DNA from: Palaemon carinicauda
Taxonomy: Eukaryota; Arthropoda; Malacostraca; Decapoda; Palaemonidae
Length of the DNA stretch: 64,000 bases
Assembly (NCBI RefSeq): GCF_036898095.1
Contig: NC_090751.1
Coordinates: 86,036,357-86,100,356, forward strand
Direction: 5' to 3'
The notes under the pieces were generated by a model. That model was given only the letters and a program-made list of their open reading frames with translations, ran no database searches and was not told the DNA's origin. Of this stretch, positions 32,968-43,430 are shown piece by piece; the stretch's first letter is position 1, and each line of letters opens with the position of its first letter. The position numbers and the translations under genes were made by a program.

Positions 32968-34660
32968 ATTTCCGCTTAGGAGTCAAACCCCAACGGGCTT
33001 TAAGGCTCTGATTAACTCTAGTAGCCTCTGCCAAGACTTCCTCCACAAGATCCTCAGGGAAAAGATTTGGACCCCAACAAGAGGACCGGATAAGTTTATT
33101 CGGCTCGTGCCTAATAGTCGCCTCAGCCAGGACGTGTTTGCGGCACCTACGTTTAGCAAGAGCAAAGTCATATAAGTCAAAATATAACGACTGCAAAGTA
33201 GCCTTATTGAGAGACTTAAAGATACTCTCAGTATCATAAGTTAAGGCTATCGACTCCGTAGACGTGGCCAAGTTCAAAGTTCAACCAACACGTAGGCGGG
33301 AATCATACTCCTGTTTAATAAGGGATTCCGGGAGACGGGGAAGCCGTTCACTAAACATTACTGACGCACAGTCCGCTGTTAGCTTGCCAGAAGTAAAGGT
33401 GGTATGGACATTGTCCCAACACTCATTACCTGAAGGAAGAAGGAGGGAGATTGGATCTACCTCTCGGATGGGAGGCAAGGGCTTCTCCTCCAGAGCATAT
33501 TGAAAAGCAAGCTCTGCAATCTTATTGACGCATGGAGTCACGGTATTCTTGTCCATTAAGAACATTGTGAAAGAACTTTTATGAGGCGTCAACATGGTAT
33601 TGGTGCAACCTATATCATTCAGAAACCTAGCCCAAACAGATTGGGCTTGTTCCTTTGGGAAAATGACGGTCTCTTTGGGAACCTTATCCAGCCGAACCAG
33701 AGCTTCCTCGGTAAGCCTGGCATAACCATGAAATGGAAATGCGAGACCAGGAGGAAAGAATTCAAAATCCTCTAGTGGACGAGTACCAAGACCTTCCGAC
33801 GTTAACATCCCGTCTGAGAATGGGGAATGAAGAGCCATGCGCCAAGGGTTATTCTTGGTAAACGGCGGAAGCTTAGAGGCATCCGGGATGAGAGAGCTTT
33901 GAACTCGCTCCGGAGCACCATGCTCTAATGCCCCAAGTCTCTGACCAATGTTAGAGAACATCGTGTCCATCTTGGCCTGCATTTCCGACACAATCTTAGA
34001 TTGCATCTCCGACACAATGCGAAGCATGGCTGATTCGGAAAGGCCCGGGTTAGGAGCAGAAGTGGCGGATTGTACTCCCGGGTCGTGAGACTTAGAGGAG
34101 GAGCCGGAAGCCTTAGATGACGGGTTTGTATTTGATTTGGAACTATGGAAAGCCTTGTGGGGCTTACGAGCTTTTGGCAAAGTTCTAGATATAGACTTAT
34201 CTTTGGGGGGAACCGGGTGTGATCGGTGAGACGAATCGCGGTCCCCAGAAAAACCATGGAAAGAAGAGAGATCAGATGAAGAAGAAAGAGCGGGGCTGAG
34301 GATAGGAATCTCAACGCCGGTAACACCTGCCTCACTTACCACCCTACCTGCATCCGGATCATCCAACAACATAGGTTCCACATCCAAATTCAAGGAGGCA
34401 ACATTGTCTTCCAGATCTCCGGGAGCATCCAACGGATCTTGTTCCTGGTCGATGAATCCCGAAATAGTGGCATCAATGTCGGCAATGATGGGTGCCGCAA
34501 CATGCCTAGCCACAGCGGCTGAAGACTTGGCGTTAGGGTAGATCATAGCACAGTAGTCTTCAGAAAGGACGTAAGGCTGTTTCGATTTCACGTTTCGGGC
34601 AAATCCCCCAACCCACACTTTCAGTGTGGCCCGAGCCGCAGTCTTCTGCTCCGGGGATGC
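32582..34660 (-). pseudogene. Gag-like ORF1 of D4, exon 3, one TGA
   Basis: The exon starts at acceptor TTATTTCAG (first base 34660) and reads ASPEQKTAARATLKVWVGGFAR. It continues through a Ser/Lys-rich linker, a short amphipathic repeat (IVSEMQSKIVSEMQAKMD) and the conserved core (NNPWRMALHSPFSDG, RPLEDFEFFPPGLAFPFHGY, KETVIFPKEQAQSVWARFL). An in-frame TGA at about 33281 interrupts just before LNLATSTESIALTYD. The tail is Arg/Gly-rich (GSSQGYNRGRGYHRGSYQNR), as in RNA-binding proteins. The core is shared with D7 (55321-56646). Confidence 0.85.
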
Positions 34661-34795
34661 CTGAAATAATAGTGGGAATTACAGAAAGGAAGATTCCCGG
34701 AGGTCCTTCAAGACCATAGAAATCTTACTAAATAGTGTATGTATACCAAATAAAGGTAAAATAATTAGAAAGGCAACATAGCCAACGGGACTCAC
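34661..34795 (-). other. Intron inside D4 gag
   Basis: 135 bp, donor GTGAGT directly after GATTCG and acceptor TTATTTCAG. Both sides are phase 0. Removing it joins a Cys/His exon to the AARA..VWV segment, matching the uninterrupted D2 gag at that place. D7 has an intron at the same site (54823-54965). Confidence 0.8.
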
Positions 34796-34966
34796 CGAAT
34801 CAGATCCAAGGGTGGTGATGAGGTCAAAACAGACCATACAATGATCTGGGTGCCAGACTACGATGTCTTCCAGCTGAACTCCGCAGAGGGCGTGAGACCT
34901 ACACATAGTATGGCCACAAGGCTGGTTAAGAACAGCCGCACAGGCCGTCGTCTGACAATGCACCAT
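34796..34966 (-). CDS. Gag-like ORF1 of D4, Cys/His exon 2
   Basis: 57 codons beginning ATG right after an acceptor (TTTTTATAG), so an upstream exon is likely. It encodes a Cys/His cluster: CQTTACAAVLNQPCGHTMC, SHALC, DHCMVCFDL. Spacing of Cys and His resembles a small zinc-binding fold and recurs in D2 and D7. Role inferred: N-terminal zinc domain of the element's structural protein. Confidence 0.75.
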
Positions 34967-36252
34967 CTATAAAAAGAATAGTATATGAGAAACTGTAATT
35001 CTCTTAAGTAGGGGCGGGTCCGGAGGACCCGGGACTAAAAATAAGTCTAACTTAAGACTAGAGCTTAACTGTAATACTCTTAAGTAGGGGCGGGTCCGAA
35101 GGACCCGGGCCTAACATAAGTCTAACTTAAGACTAGAGTATAACTATCCATTCCGGTCGAGCCGGGATCATAAAGAAGGATGCAACAAAGAATTAACACA
35201 CATGGTGTCTGATTTCCCGGAGCGAGGTTAAGCCCCGGACCGGGAAATAAAAGTACATCCATAAACTAATACATATAGGAACTCCGGGATAGTGATCTGT
35301 CATATATAATCATATATAATCATAGGAACTGTTATGAATTAAGAGGGGGGCGGAACCGTAGATAAGAACCACCAACAGAACCCGGAGGGTTTCGTATAAC
35401 ATAATAAAAGTGTGATAGGTGAATATAAAATAGGGTGCACCGGGATCCTACTCTGTTGACCGGTGGCCAACCAGTCTAGACAGAGACGAAACCGCCGGGA
35501 CACCCGGAGGGAGGACAAAGTCCATAAACACTGAACTACCCCCTCTGAATGAAGGGAAGGCAACAGTCCCCTAGGGGAGGGGGGAGAGAAGCCTAGCCAC
35601 CAACCTAGCGAGAGGGGGAGCTTGGGGGAGGATCACGTGATACGGAGCAGCAGGGCTACCAACTGACGATCCCCAAACACTACCAAAACAGATCATACGG
35701 AGTAATAAGCACAAATATTCATTATAAAAGTAATAGCGTTGAAAAATATATAAATATACACATAAAAAATTAGGGCAAGGCATGCGAAATAATGAATAAA
35801 TCCCGAAGGACAACATCCTGATGGCTTAAATAATAAAAATTGCCGCCCAGTAACGAAGGTCGGCAAGCCATCTACGATACGTAATCTGATATCGGCCCTA
35901 AATATGAACCACAAGGGTTCTAAACGCTAAATAATGAATATCCACAATAAAACATATAAAAATTTAAACTAATAATAAAAATAATACACTTAGTAACACC
36001 GCGAGTGAAACTAAAAGCTCTCAAAACAGGAGTACCAACCGTAAGCGGAATCGAGCAAGACCGAGATGATCGAAGAATAAACTCCTATAATTTAAATATT
36101 AAACGATCTAGATTGCTCAAAACACAGCAAAACATAGCTTGGTACTTAACTTAGACGGTGTCTCCTGGGAAACCGATGTAGAAGCCATAATCCACGAAAA
36201 ATAAGGCAAAAACACGAGAGCACAAACAAGCGGGTTACCACACAGGCGTGCT
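34967..36252. other. Upstream non-coding part of D4
   Basis: No sustained frame. It contains a 76-bp tandem duplication at 34993-35144. The first exon of D4 gag, if the acceptor at 34967 is real, should lie here but I could not identify it. Confidence 0.55.
34993..35144. repeat. 76-bp tandem repeat, two units
   Basis: Both units contain CTCTTAAGTAGGGGCGGGTC, a GGACCCGGG word and TAAGTCTAACTTAAGACTAG. The latter holds a small palindrome (TCTAACTTAAGACTAGA). Confidence 0.85.
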
Positions 36253-36526
36253 AAAAAGGAGTTGGGTTCTGAGCGGATGCAGAGTTGGTGGTGCCGAGTG
36301 AGGTTGAACGGCTCTCCTCTATTGGGGTCTTTGTCGTGGATGAATCTAAATAGTGCGGGACCTCTGGATTATACGCCCAATTCTATACCGACGCCAATAG
36401 GTGAGCGAGCTAGTAATCCTAGCACTCCTTTACATTTTTTCTCTGGTATATTTAGCAGTAAATTACCTAAGAATAAGTGCTAATAGGAGCTTATTCACTG
36501 GCCGGCACAGGTTCAAGCCCAGAAAA

Positions 36527-37666
36527 AGTAAATCGTATTAATGCCAATATACCCTGGGTAAAAGTAGAGTAGAGGTGCCCTTTTTTGTTTTTGTTTCATT
36601 GTTGATGTTGGTTACCCCCCAAAATTGGGGGAAGTGCCTTGGTATATGTATGTATGTAAAAAAAAAAAATATATTATCTTAAAAAAGAATGCAGAATGTC
36701 CCCTACGTTTGCTGTATGTCACACAAGTAAAAGTTAATCCTGAATTAACCTAAAAGGAGTGCTGGATATCCCTTCAGTAAATATAAATCCTATATTAACC
36801 TAAAATGGAACTGGATGTACCATAGGTAAAAGTAAATTCAAAACATCTCTTTTGTATGTTAATTAGAAAAGTTACCACAGAATAGAGGCCTCTATATCCA
36901 GTTAGGAAGGAGGGAATAGACACTTTATGAATGGTAATGGTTAGTACATACAACACAGAATTGGTCTTTGAAAATTTATTATGTTGGTATCAAATGTATC
37001 ACCTTTAGAGTAAATAAAATCAAGTTAGGAAGACAAGGATTGAAGTAAATAAAATTCTGCAGAACAAACAGCAGCAATGGCAACTAAGTTTTCTCCTGTA
37101 GCAGTGGCAATGCTAAACACTGTACTGTAATATAAGGAAAGATGAGGGCATGGGGGCCAGAAAATTAGCTTTTGCAGTGAAAATTTCCTTTTTAATCTAG
37201 TATTACAAATAACATCTTGTAAAAGATTTAACTAAGAATTGATAATGGTTAAATAAAGGTAAAACTAATTAAAAAAAATACAATACAGCAATAATAAATA
37301 AAAATAAAATTGGATAAACTCAAGCAAGGCTGATTTGGTACAAATATAAAATAAAATCTAAAATATTATGACTGAGAACATGAACATCAACCAGAAAGTA
37401 AAAGTTCACAGCTTACTGATTGGGATAACAAGACTAGATTAGAAAGTCACATTACAAAAGCCTGTCCTTTAGTCAATACGTCACACGGTAGGTCAATGCC
37501 GGAAGCTGACATACTGACTTGGAATGAAATTTTTATCTACCTACTAAACAGGATAATCAGGAGGTAAAATCTAAATAAATACAGAGGAATAGGTGAAACC
37601 AAGGACAAGAGAGGCCATGAGAGGAGATGGACGAATGTACGAGATTTGGTGTACGTGATCTAGCAC
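36527..37666. other. Unique sequence with a short retroposon-like tail
   Basis: Likely host intron. At 36612-36660 an imperfect hairpin (ACCCCCCAAAATTGGGGGAA) is followed by TGCCTTGGTATATGTATGTATG and a run of A. This looks like the 3' end of a small retroposon, but no body is recognisable. Confidence 0.4.
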
Positions 37667-37789
37667 CTGGGTTGGGGAAGCTTCTGAAGTGCCATAAGGA
37701 AGAGGGATGAGCAGGAACAGATAGGTCAACTGGGTAGCCTATACTAAGTATAAATCTCCCTAGATCATGCTCCAAAGCTCTTGTAATGA
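37667..37789 (-). CDS. Candidate exon e8 of host gene
   Basis: 123 nt between acceptor CCAACAG and donor CCCAG followed by GTGCTA. The open frame gives ITRALEHDLGRFILSIGYP and SSLWHFRSFPNP. It starts with two bases of a split codon and ends with one, so it fits e7 before it and e9 after it. Part of the presumed helical-repeat region; no family match recognised. Confidence 0.65.
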
Positions 37790-37947
37790 CTGTTGGTTTG
37801 GTGCAGGTAAAATTATAACTATTTGATAAAGGTAAGGTGACTAAATTGTGTACATAAGAGCATTGATGCTCACTGGAATACTATTTACTATATGTACAGT
37901 ACTAAAGTACAAAAAAAAATTTGTATAAGAAAGTTTGTAATACTTAC

Positions 37948-38082
37948 TAACAAAAGCTCCCTCTTTGGCAAGAAAATGGCGAATTTTGGGAGATATTTCC
38001 ATAGCCGATATCAATAGTGTCAATGCTTTGTGTATGCAGGAAAATTCCTTTTCTTGTTTGCAAGACACCCTTAACAGATAAT
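37948..38082 (-). CDS. Candidate exon e7 of host gene
   Basis: 135 nt between acceptor ATATTTGTAG and donor GTTA followed by GTAAGT. The frame YLLRVSCKQEKEFSCIHKAL continues as TLLISAMEISPKIRHFLAKE, a pattern typical of ARM/HEAT-like helices. Phase in and out is 1, joining e6 and e8. A second frame is also open, but its composition is less protein-like and ends in a stop near the donor. Confidence 0.65.
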
Positions 38083-38788
38083 CTACAAATATTAAAAATC
38101 AAATCTTAAAAGGTATAGAGTGTCATCAAAGCAGATATAGAAAATATTTCAAGTAATTTTTATTTTTCTTAGCTAAACAAACCCGAGTCCTTTAGGTAGT
38201 GAGTAAGCTAGTCAGATCTATAGGAATCTTTTAAAAATTATTCAGGCAAGGAGTATGCTTTCAGTGCAAGCTGGACGGCCGTTAAATCGTTTTAATGACC
38301 AGTTAAGCGACAGGTAGGAGCAATATCAAGAAGCCCCACCCCATTACCTGTCAACCTCTTCATTTATGACTTTTCAGCTCAGGACTGAGTGGTGTGGTTG
38401 AGGAAGGAAGTACAGTTGGCCCTTGGTCTTCACGGGTTTAGTAACAGAGACAGGCAAGAAAATTGAGAATCCGTGAATGCTTGCTGCCCTAGGATGGGTT
38501 AATTCATGACCTATCAGCTCACTGACCATTGCCTATGAGCAGTTGACTAATACACTAGGTAACCCATTGTACTGCATTATGTTGTTTTTACCTGGTTTTT
38601 ATCACAGTATAAGTATTGTATTACTGAAAGAACACACTTCACTAACTGTACAAAAGTGCACTGTATGTATGTACAGTAAACAGTAAGACTACACATCACA
38701 TGAGTCATTGCTACACTTACATAAATACTTTAACAACAAAACACTGTTGTTCCTATCTAAAAACACTTGCTGATACTATTGTACAGTA
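38083..38788. other. Diverged DIRS terminal sequence and pogo-like word
   Basis: 38150-38300 resembles the D3 outer end: a TTTTTATTTTTCTTAGCTAA-like arm, AAACAAACCCGAGTCCTTTA, then GCAAGCTGGACGGCCGTTAA. It may be an old terminal repeat of a D3 relative. At 38408 the words CAGTTGGCCCTTGGTCTTCA and, further on, ATCCGTGAATG resemble ends of pogo/Tigger-type elements; no transposase was seen. Confidence 0.4.
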
Positions 38789-39124
38789 CGAGGGGGGACC
38801 CAAAAGTAACCGGAATTGTGTCATAGAATTTTATTCAGCTATTGTTACATGTTTATAGTCTTATGACCTTCAAAGTACTCTCCATTTGAAGCAATGCACC
38901 AGTCCAGACGTGTTTTCCACTGTTGAAAGCAGTTCTGGAACTCTTGTGAAGTTATTTTTTTTAATGACTCCGTCGTTTTCTTCTTAACCTCTTCGACGTC
39001 TGCAAAACGTTTTCCTTTGAGGACTTTCTTCATTCGGGGGAATAAAAAAAAGTCACAGGGAGCAAGATCGGGTGAATAGGGAGGGTGGGTAAGTAGGGTC
39101 ATGCCATTCTTGGTCAGAAACTGT
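38789..39124 (-). pseudogene. Mariner transposase C-terminal fragment with one TIR
   Basis: The minus-strand frame 38845-39102 reads LLTHPPYSPDLAPCDFFLFP, containing the third catalytic aspartate region of mariner-type D,D34D transposases, and ends in GEYFEGHKTINM. The outer TIR CGAGGGGGGACCCAAAAGTA follows a TA at 38787-38788. Everything upstream of FLTKNGM is missing: the reading stops at 39124, where a copy of a 165-bp repeat begins. Dead remnant of a cut-and-paste DNA transposon. Confidence 0.9.
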
Positions 39125-40379
39125 CTTCACCGAGTAGGCTCAGCACACACGCTTACCCCGGGGGTGGGTAAGCAAAGTTGTTACCCTCGAGAGAGACAAC
39201 CTGCTGAACCTAAGCAGGAGGAACTGCAGAGGAAGACGAGGCTTGGGGCATAGGGCCAGAGAGAAGGAAATCCCCTCTATCGACACAAGCCTTTAATATC
39301 ATTATTTATCACTTTGATCATGCGTGTTTAATGCCTTTGTTTATTATGATCGAAGATGGAGCGTACAGTAAACGAATGGAAGGTTTCCGTTTCAGGCGCC
39401 GTCATAACGAAAAACATTATATAAATGGCATTAATTTCATTTATTTGGAAGTTCTAAGAAAAATTAAGTAGAACATTGGTAATAACAAAATCAACATACA
39501 GTCAATACTTGGTTAGATTGCTGTCGATGCAAAAACTAACCTTTACACAGATGTGTAAATGCGTCTGTTTCTTCGTTATGATCAGAGATAAATGTAAACA
39601 AAACATTGGTTGTTTTTTATTGTGCTTTTTGGCGTGTTTAGGAAACGCATGATATAAAATCGCCTTTATTTTGATAATTCTGGATTTTCAATGATTCAAC
39701 AAAAGCTAGTCTATAGAGTGATGGTTTTGCCATTCACCAGTTGTTTTATACAATAGATATGACAAACATTGAAATTTGTCTGTATTTTGGGTCGTGTTAT
39801 AACGGGATATATATGGTGTTTACACCCATCCTGGTTGTAATTTTAACCTTTTTCAAGTTATTAGAATTTTAAAGCATATTAAATGTTTGATTTATTCACA
39901 AGAACAATTTGATATTATAAAAAAATACAGTATAGTACATCAAAAGTATTGGAAATGGGTAGTAAACATGTTTGAATAGGCAAGTTGCTGGTTGCCATGG
40001 CCCCAATGGAATTATTTCTGTTTGTTGTGTGTTTCGAAATATGCGATTTTCCATTTATACGAGGTCATTGATCGACCAAATTCTCGCATAATTCGGGACC
40101 CTACTGTACATTCATTGTTAATGAACAGTACTGGAGCGTGCTAGCGATGAATTAGAAGCACGCTTGCGAAAAGCTGAAGTAAGAGTTCTCTTGAGTCTTA
40201 AGGGGGCATGCTCCCTTCACCGAGTAGGCTCAGCACACACGCTTACCCCGGGGGTGGGTAAGCAAAGTTGTTACCCTCGAGAGAGACAACCTGCTGAACC
40301 TAAGCAGGAGGAACTGCAGAGGAAGACGAGGCTTAGTGCATAGGGCCAGAGAGAAGGAAATCCCCTCTATCGACACAAG
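39125..40379. repeat. 165-bp direct repeat flanking 0.93 kb
   Basis: Bases 39125-39289 and 40215-40379 are nearly identical (the visible differences are GGCTTGGGGCATA against GGCTTAGTGCATA). The left copy cuts into the mariner remnant. The 925 bp between them have no coding frame. Near 40070-40110 the segment has the words CTCGCATAATTCGGGACCCT, of the kind seen at ends of pogo-like DNA elements. LTRs are unlikely, as there is no TG...CA and no internal gene. Confidence 0.7.
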
Positions 40380-40757
40380 AAGAGAATAGGCCCATGCCGA
40401 TTCCAGAACGAGCTGATGGGGGCTCGCTTCAACACCTCCAGAAGCCGATCCTTTGAAAGGGAACCGGAAAGTCCAAAGATGGCCAAAGCTCAAAAAGAGC
40501 ATCAATAGAAGACTTCTGACAGGGAAGGAGCCACTGCTTCTCTGGGGGAAGCAGAGGCAGGAGGGTGAGGTTCCTGCGAAAGAAGTCTTGGTTTCTTGGT
40601 AGTTGAGGCAAACCTCCAGGGCTAAGAATCCATTTCCGACTTCTTCCTCCTGTGGCGAATCAGTCTCCAGAGGAAACTGGAATGTACAACGTACAAGTTC
40701 GACTGACCGTACCCGGACAAACCCGCTTGCTACTTCCTCAAAACAGCACAGTCTCAA
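40230..40757 (-). pseudogene. Unassigned gag-like or low-complexity fragment
   Basis: A 175-codon frame rich in Ser, Leu and Phe overlaps the right copy of the 165-bp repeat, and two other frames are open for shorter stretches. It begins near an acceptor-like pyrimidine tract (CTCTTTCAG at about 40757). Composition resembles translated linker DNA of DIRS gag genes more than a host exon. I do not recognise it. Confidence 0.3.
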
Positions 40758-40898
40758 CTGAAAGAGAAAAAGAAAACAAAGTTAGAACATCTGGTGAACA
40801 GAAATTGGAACAGAGTGTAGCATATTTGCTCTCTACAGAGCCCAAATCAAAAGTGGATGAGCTAGTGAGCATGCAGGTAGTAGCTTCTACCACCTCAC

Positions 40899-40943
40899 TC
40901 AAAGTTTTTATGGCCTGAACACCAGCGTGCGCTGCATCAACTC
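40899..40943 (-). CDS. Candidate exon e6 of host gene, 45 nt
   Basis: A micro-exon between acceptor TTTCACTAG and donor TTGA followed by GTGAGG. It reads VDAAHAGVQAIKTL and completes a split Gly codon with e5. The frame stays open past the donor, but only this donor gives the phase needed by e7. Supported by phase logic rather than by homology. Confidence 0.5.
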
Positions 40944-41480
40944 CTAGTGAAAAACAAGCACTTGTAATTCATGTCGGAACTAATGCATTTTGGGGTAGGT
41001 GTTGACATTTAAACAGGTTCAAGAGAGATGCTACATGAACATCCAGGGAGTTTAATAAAGAATAACTAATACTAATGGAGAAACCAATCAAGTTTCACAA
41101 ATAGCTTAAACATGTTTAAATATGAAAAGAAATGAAAGATCAGTAATACCATAATGGAAATTATTTTCAAGAATACCTGTACAGAAAAAATGAGACTAAA
41201 ATATACAATGCGTCTGGATAACTTGAAGACCAAGCAACAATTCCTGTCAGGAAGGAGTTTGATCAAGAATAGTGGTTCAGCAACAGGTATGTAGCAGTAT
41301 TGGCTGACTCCCACTTTATTTCATTTCTCTAATGACAGGAGCAAGGAGGACTCCTTTTCAGCTAAGAGAAAATGACTCATTATAGGTTGTGGGTTTTGGA
41401 TGAGAAAATGATGGAAGAATAGATAAAAATGTAAACATATTTTTGGTTTTGCTTCTAAATAACTTTCAATGAGGACCTAC

Positions 41481-41602
41481 CTGTTACAGCAGTGCATATA
41501 TCATAGATGAGTGGAGTGCCTGACGAAACATTCAAGAGCTTCTTTAGAAAATGCAGTACATGCAGTGTTAACTTTGGAACCTGCATCCACAGAATAAGGC
41601 AG
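41481..41602 (-). CDS. Candidate exon e5 of host gene
   Basis: 122 nt between a strong acceptor (TTTTTTTACAG) and donor ACAG followed by GTAGGT. Only the frame CLILWMQVPKLTLHVLHFL, continuing as LLNVSSGTPLIYDICTAVT, is open. It requires e4 to use its downstream donor. The helical Leu-rich pattern agrees with e6 and e7. The exon lies 28 bp from the left end of D5. Confidence 0.65.
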
Positions 41603-41629
41603 CTGTAAAAAAATAACAATCTAGTAAAA

Positions 41630-41972
41630 AAATGTTATTTTCATTAGTAAAATAAATTTTTGAATATACTTACCCGGTGATCATATAAGCTGTCAGCTCT
41701 GCTGCCCGACAGAAAAACCTAAGGACAAAATACGCCAGCGATCGCTATACAGGTAGGGGGTGTACATCAACAGCGCCATCTGTCGAGCAGGTACTCAAGT
41801 ACTCCAAGTAAACACAGAACCAATTTTCTCCTCGGTCCACTGGGTCTCTATTGGGGAGGAAGGGAGGGTCCTTTAATATATGATCACCGGGTAAGTATAT
41901 TCAAAAATTTATTTTACAAATGAAAATAACATTTTTCAATATTAAACTTAGCCGGTGATCATATAAGCTGAT
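41630..41972. repeat. D5 left terminal repeat and ICR
   Basis: The arm TGTTATTTTCATTAGTAAAA (41633) returns inverted at 41878-41932 with one visible mismatch. It is followed by TTTTTCAATATTAAACTTAG, the complement of the right outer end (48070-48097). Between the arms lies the 150-bp repeat that pairs with 47925-48058. Confidence 0.88.
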
Positions 41973-42374
41973 TCACACCCAGGGGGGTGGGTAGAGACCA
42001 GCATTATATGTTTACATTTAAGAGCTAAGTATTTTGTATTTCATTTTAGCAGTTATTCAAAATAACAAACATAAAATAAATAAGTACCTGGTAAGAAAGT
42101 CGACTTGAACAATTACTCTGCCTTTTTAAGTACGTCTTCCTTACTGAGCCTCGCGATCCTCATAGGATGCTGAGCGACTCCTAGGAGCTGAAGTATGAAG
42201 GGTTGCAACCCATACTAAAGGACCTCATCACAACCTCTAATCTAGGCGCTTCTCAAGAAAAGAATTTGACCACCCGCCAAATCAACCAGGATGCGAAAGG
42301 CTTCTTAGCCTTCCGGACAACCCAAAAACAACAATAAAAAACATTTCAAGAGAAAGATTAAAAAGGTTATGGGA

Positions 42375-43430
42375 TTAGGGGAATGTAGTGGTTGAGCCCT
42401 CACCAACTACTGCACTCGCTGCTACGAATGGTCCCAGGGTGTAGCAGTTCTCGTAAAGAGACTGGACATCTTTAAGATAAAATGACGCGAACACTGACTT
42501 GCTTCTCCAATAGGTTGCGTCCATTATACTCTGCAGAGATCTGTTTTGTTTGAAGGCAAAGCATGGTCTTCCTCATTCAGATGGGAATGAGCTTCTCGAA
42601 TCAAAAGTCTGATATAATAGGAAACTGCATTCTTCGACATAGGTAAAGAAGGTTTCTTAATAGCGCACCATAAAGCTTCTGACTGCCCTCGTAAAGATTT
42701 AGTTCGTCTCAAATAGTACTTAAGAGCTCTAACAGGGCATAAGACTCTTTCTCGTTCATTTCCGACCAAATTAGAAAGGCTTGGAATGTCGAACGATTTA
42801 GGCCAAGGACGAGAAGGAAGTTCGTTTTTGGCTAGAAAACCAAGCTGTAAGGAACATGTAGCCGTTTCAGATGAAAATCCGATTTTCCTGCTGAAGGCGT
42901 GTATCTCACTGACTCTTTTAGCTGTTGCTAAGCAGACGAGGAAAAGAGTCTTCAAAGTGAGATCTTTAAAGGAGGCTGATTGTAGTGGCTCGAACCTTTC
43001 TGACATAAGGAATCTTAGTACCAGGTCTAAATTCCAACCTGGTGTGGCCAAACGACGCTCCTTCGAGGTCTCAAAAGACTTAAGGAGGTCCTGTAGATCT
43101 TTGTTGTTGGAAAGATCTAAGCCTCTGTGATGGAAGACTGCTGCCAACATGCTTCTGTAACCCTTGATCGTGGGAGCTGAAAAAGATCTTTCCTTCCTTA
43201 GGTATAAAAGGAAGTCAGCTATCTGAGTTACAGAGGTACTGGTTGAGGATACTGATACCGACTTGCACCAGCTTCGGAAGACTTCCCACTTCGACTGGTA
43301 GACTTTAAGAGTGGATGTCCTCCTTGCTCTAGCAATCGCTCTGGCTGCCTCCTTCGAAAAGCCTCTAGCTCTCGAGAGTCTTTCGATAGTCTGAAGGCAG
43401 TCAGACGAAGAGCGTGGAGGCTTGGGTGTA
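42375..43430 (-). pseudogene. Tyrosine recombinase of D5, H-x-x-R box missing
   Basis: N-terminal domain: AIARARRTSTLKVYQSKWEV and APTIKGYRSMLAAVFHHRG. Catalytic domain: R in CLATAKRVSEIHAFS, then LCPVRALKYYLRRTKS. After LLIREAHSH the frame runs out at 42524. In another frame the family's last segment appears: FKQNRSLQSIMDATYWRSKS, then VFASFYLKDV with the tyrosine, ending at 42375. Set beside D3, about 30-35 bp including the H-x-x-R codons are absent at 42560-42590. The frame 42524-44977 upstream of this is mostly the overlap with RT. Confidence 0.8.

Larger units (their letters stand above)
29029..36526 (-). mobile_element. D4: nearly complete DIRS-like retrotransposon
   Basis: Full-length by structure. 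The left outer arm is at 29029-29092, the terminal repeat at about 29093-29345 and the ICR at 29373-29466. Coding sequence follows, and the inverted right repeat lies at about 36253-36490 with its outer end at 36490-36526. The repeats share TTGTCGTGGATGAATCTAAA (complement on the left) and CTCTCCTCTATTGGGG. Recombinase is intact; gag has one TGA and RT one TAA in frame. Both ends finish in A runs, in line with recombination at a short AAA/TTT core and no target duplication. Confidence 0.9.

Noticed and set aside
37841..37947. Continuation of the e7 frame past its donor
   Set aside because: The GTAAGT donor and the phase of e8 support splicing; the extension is AT-rich and has poor protein character.
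39125..40379. LTR pair of a small retrotransposon
   Set aside because: The repeats lack TG...CA ends, a primer site, a purine tract and target duplications.
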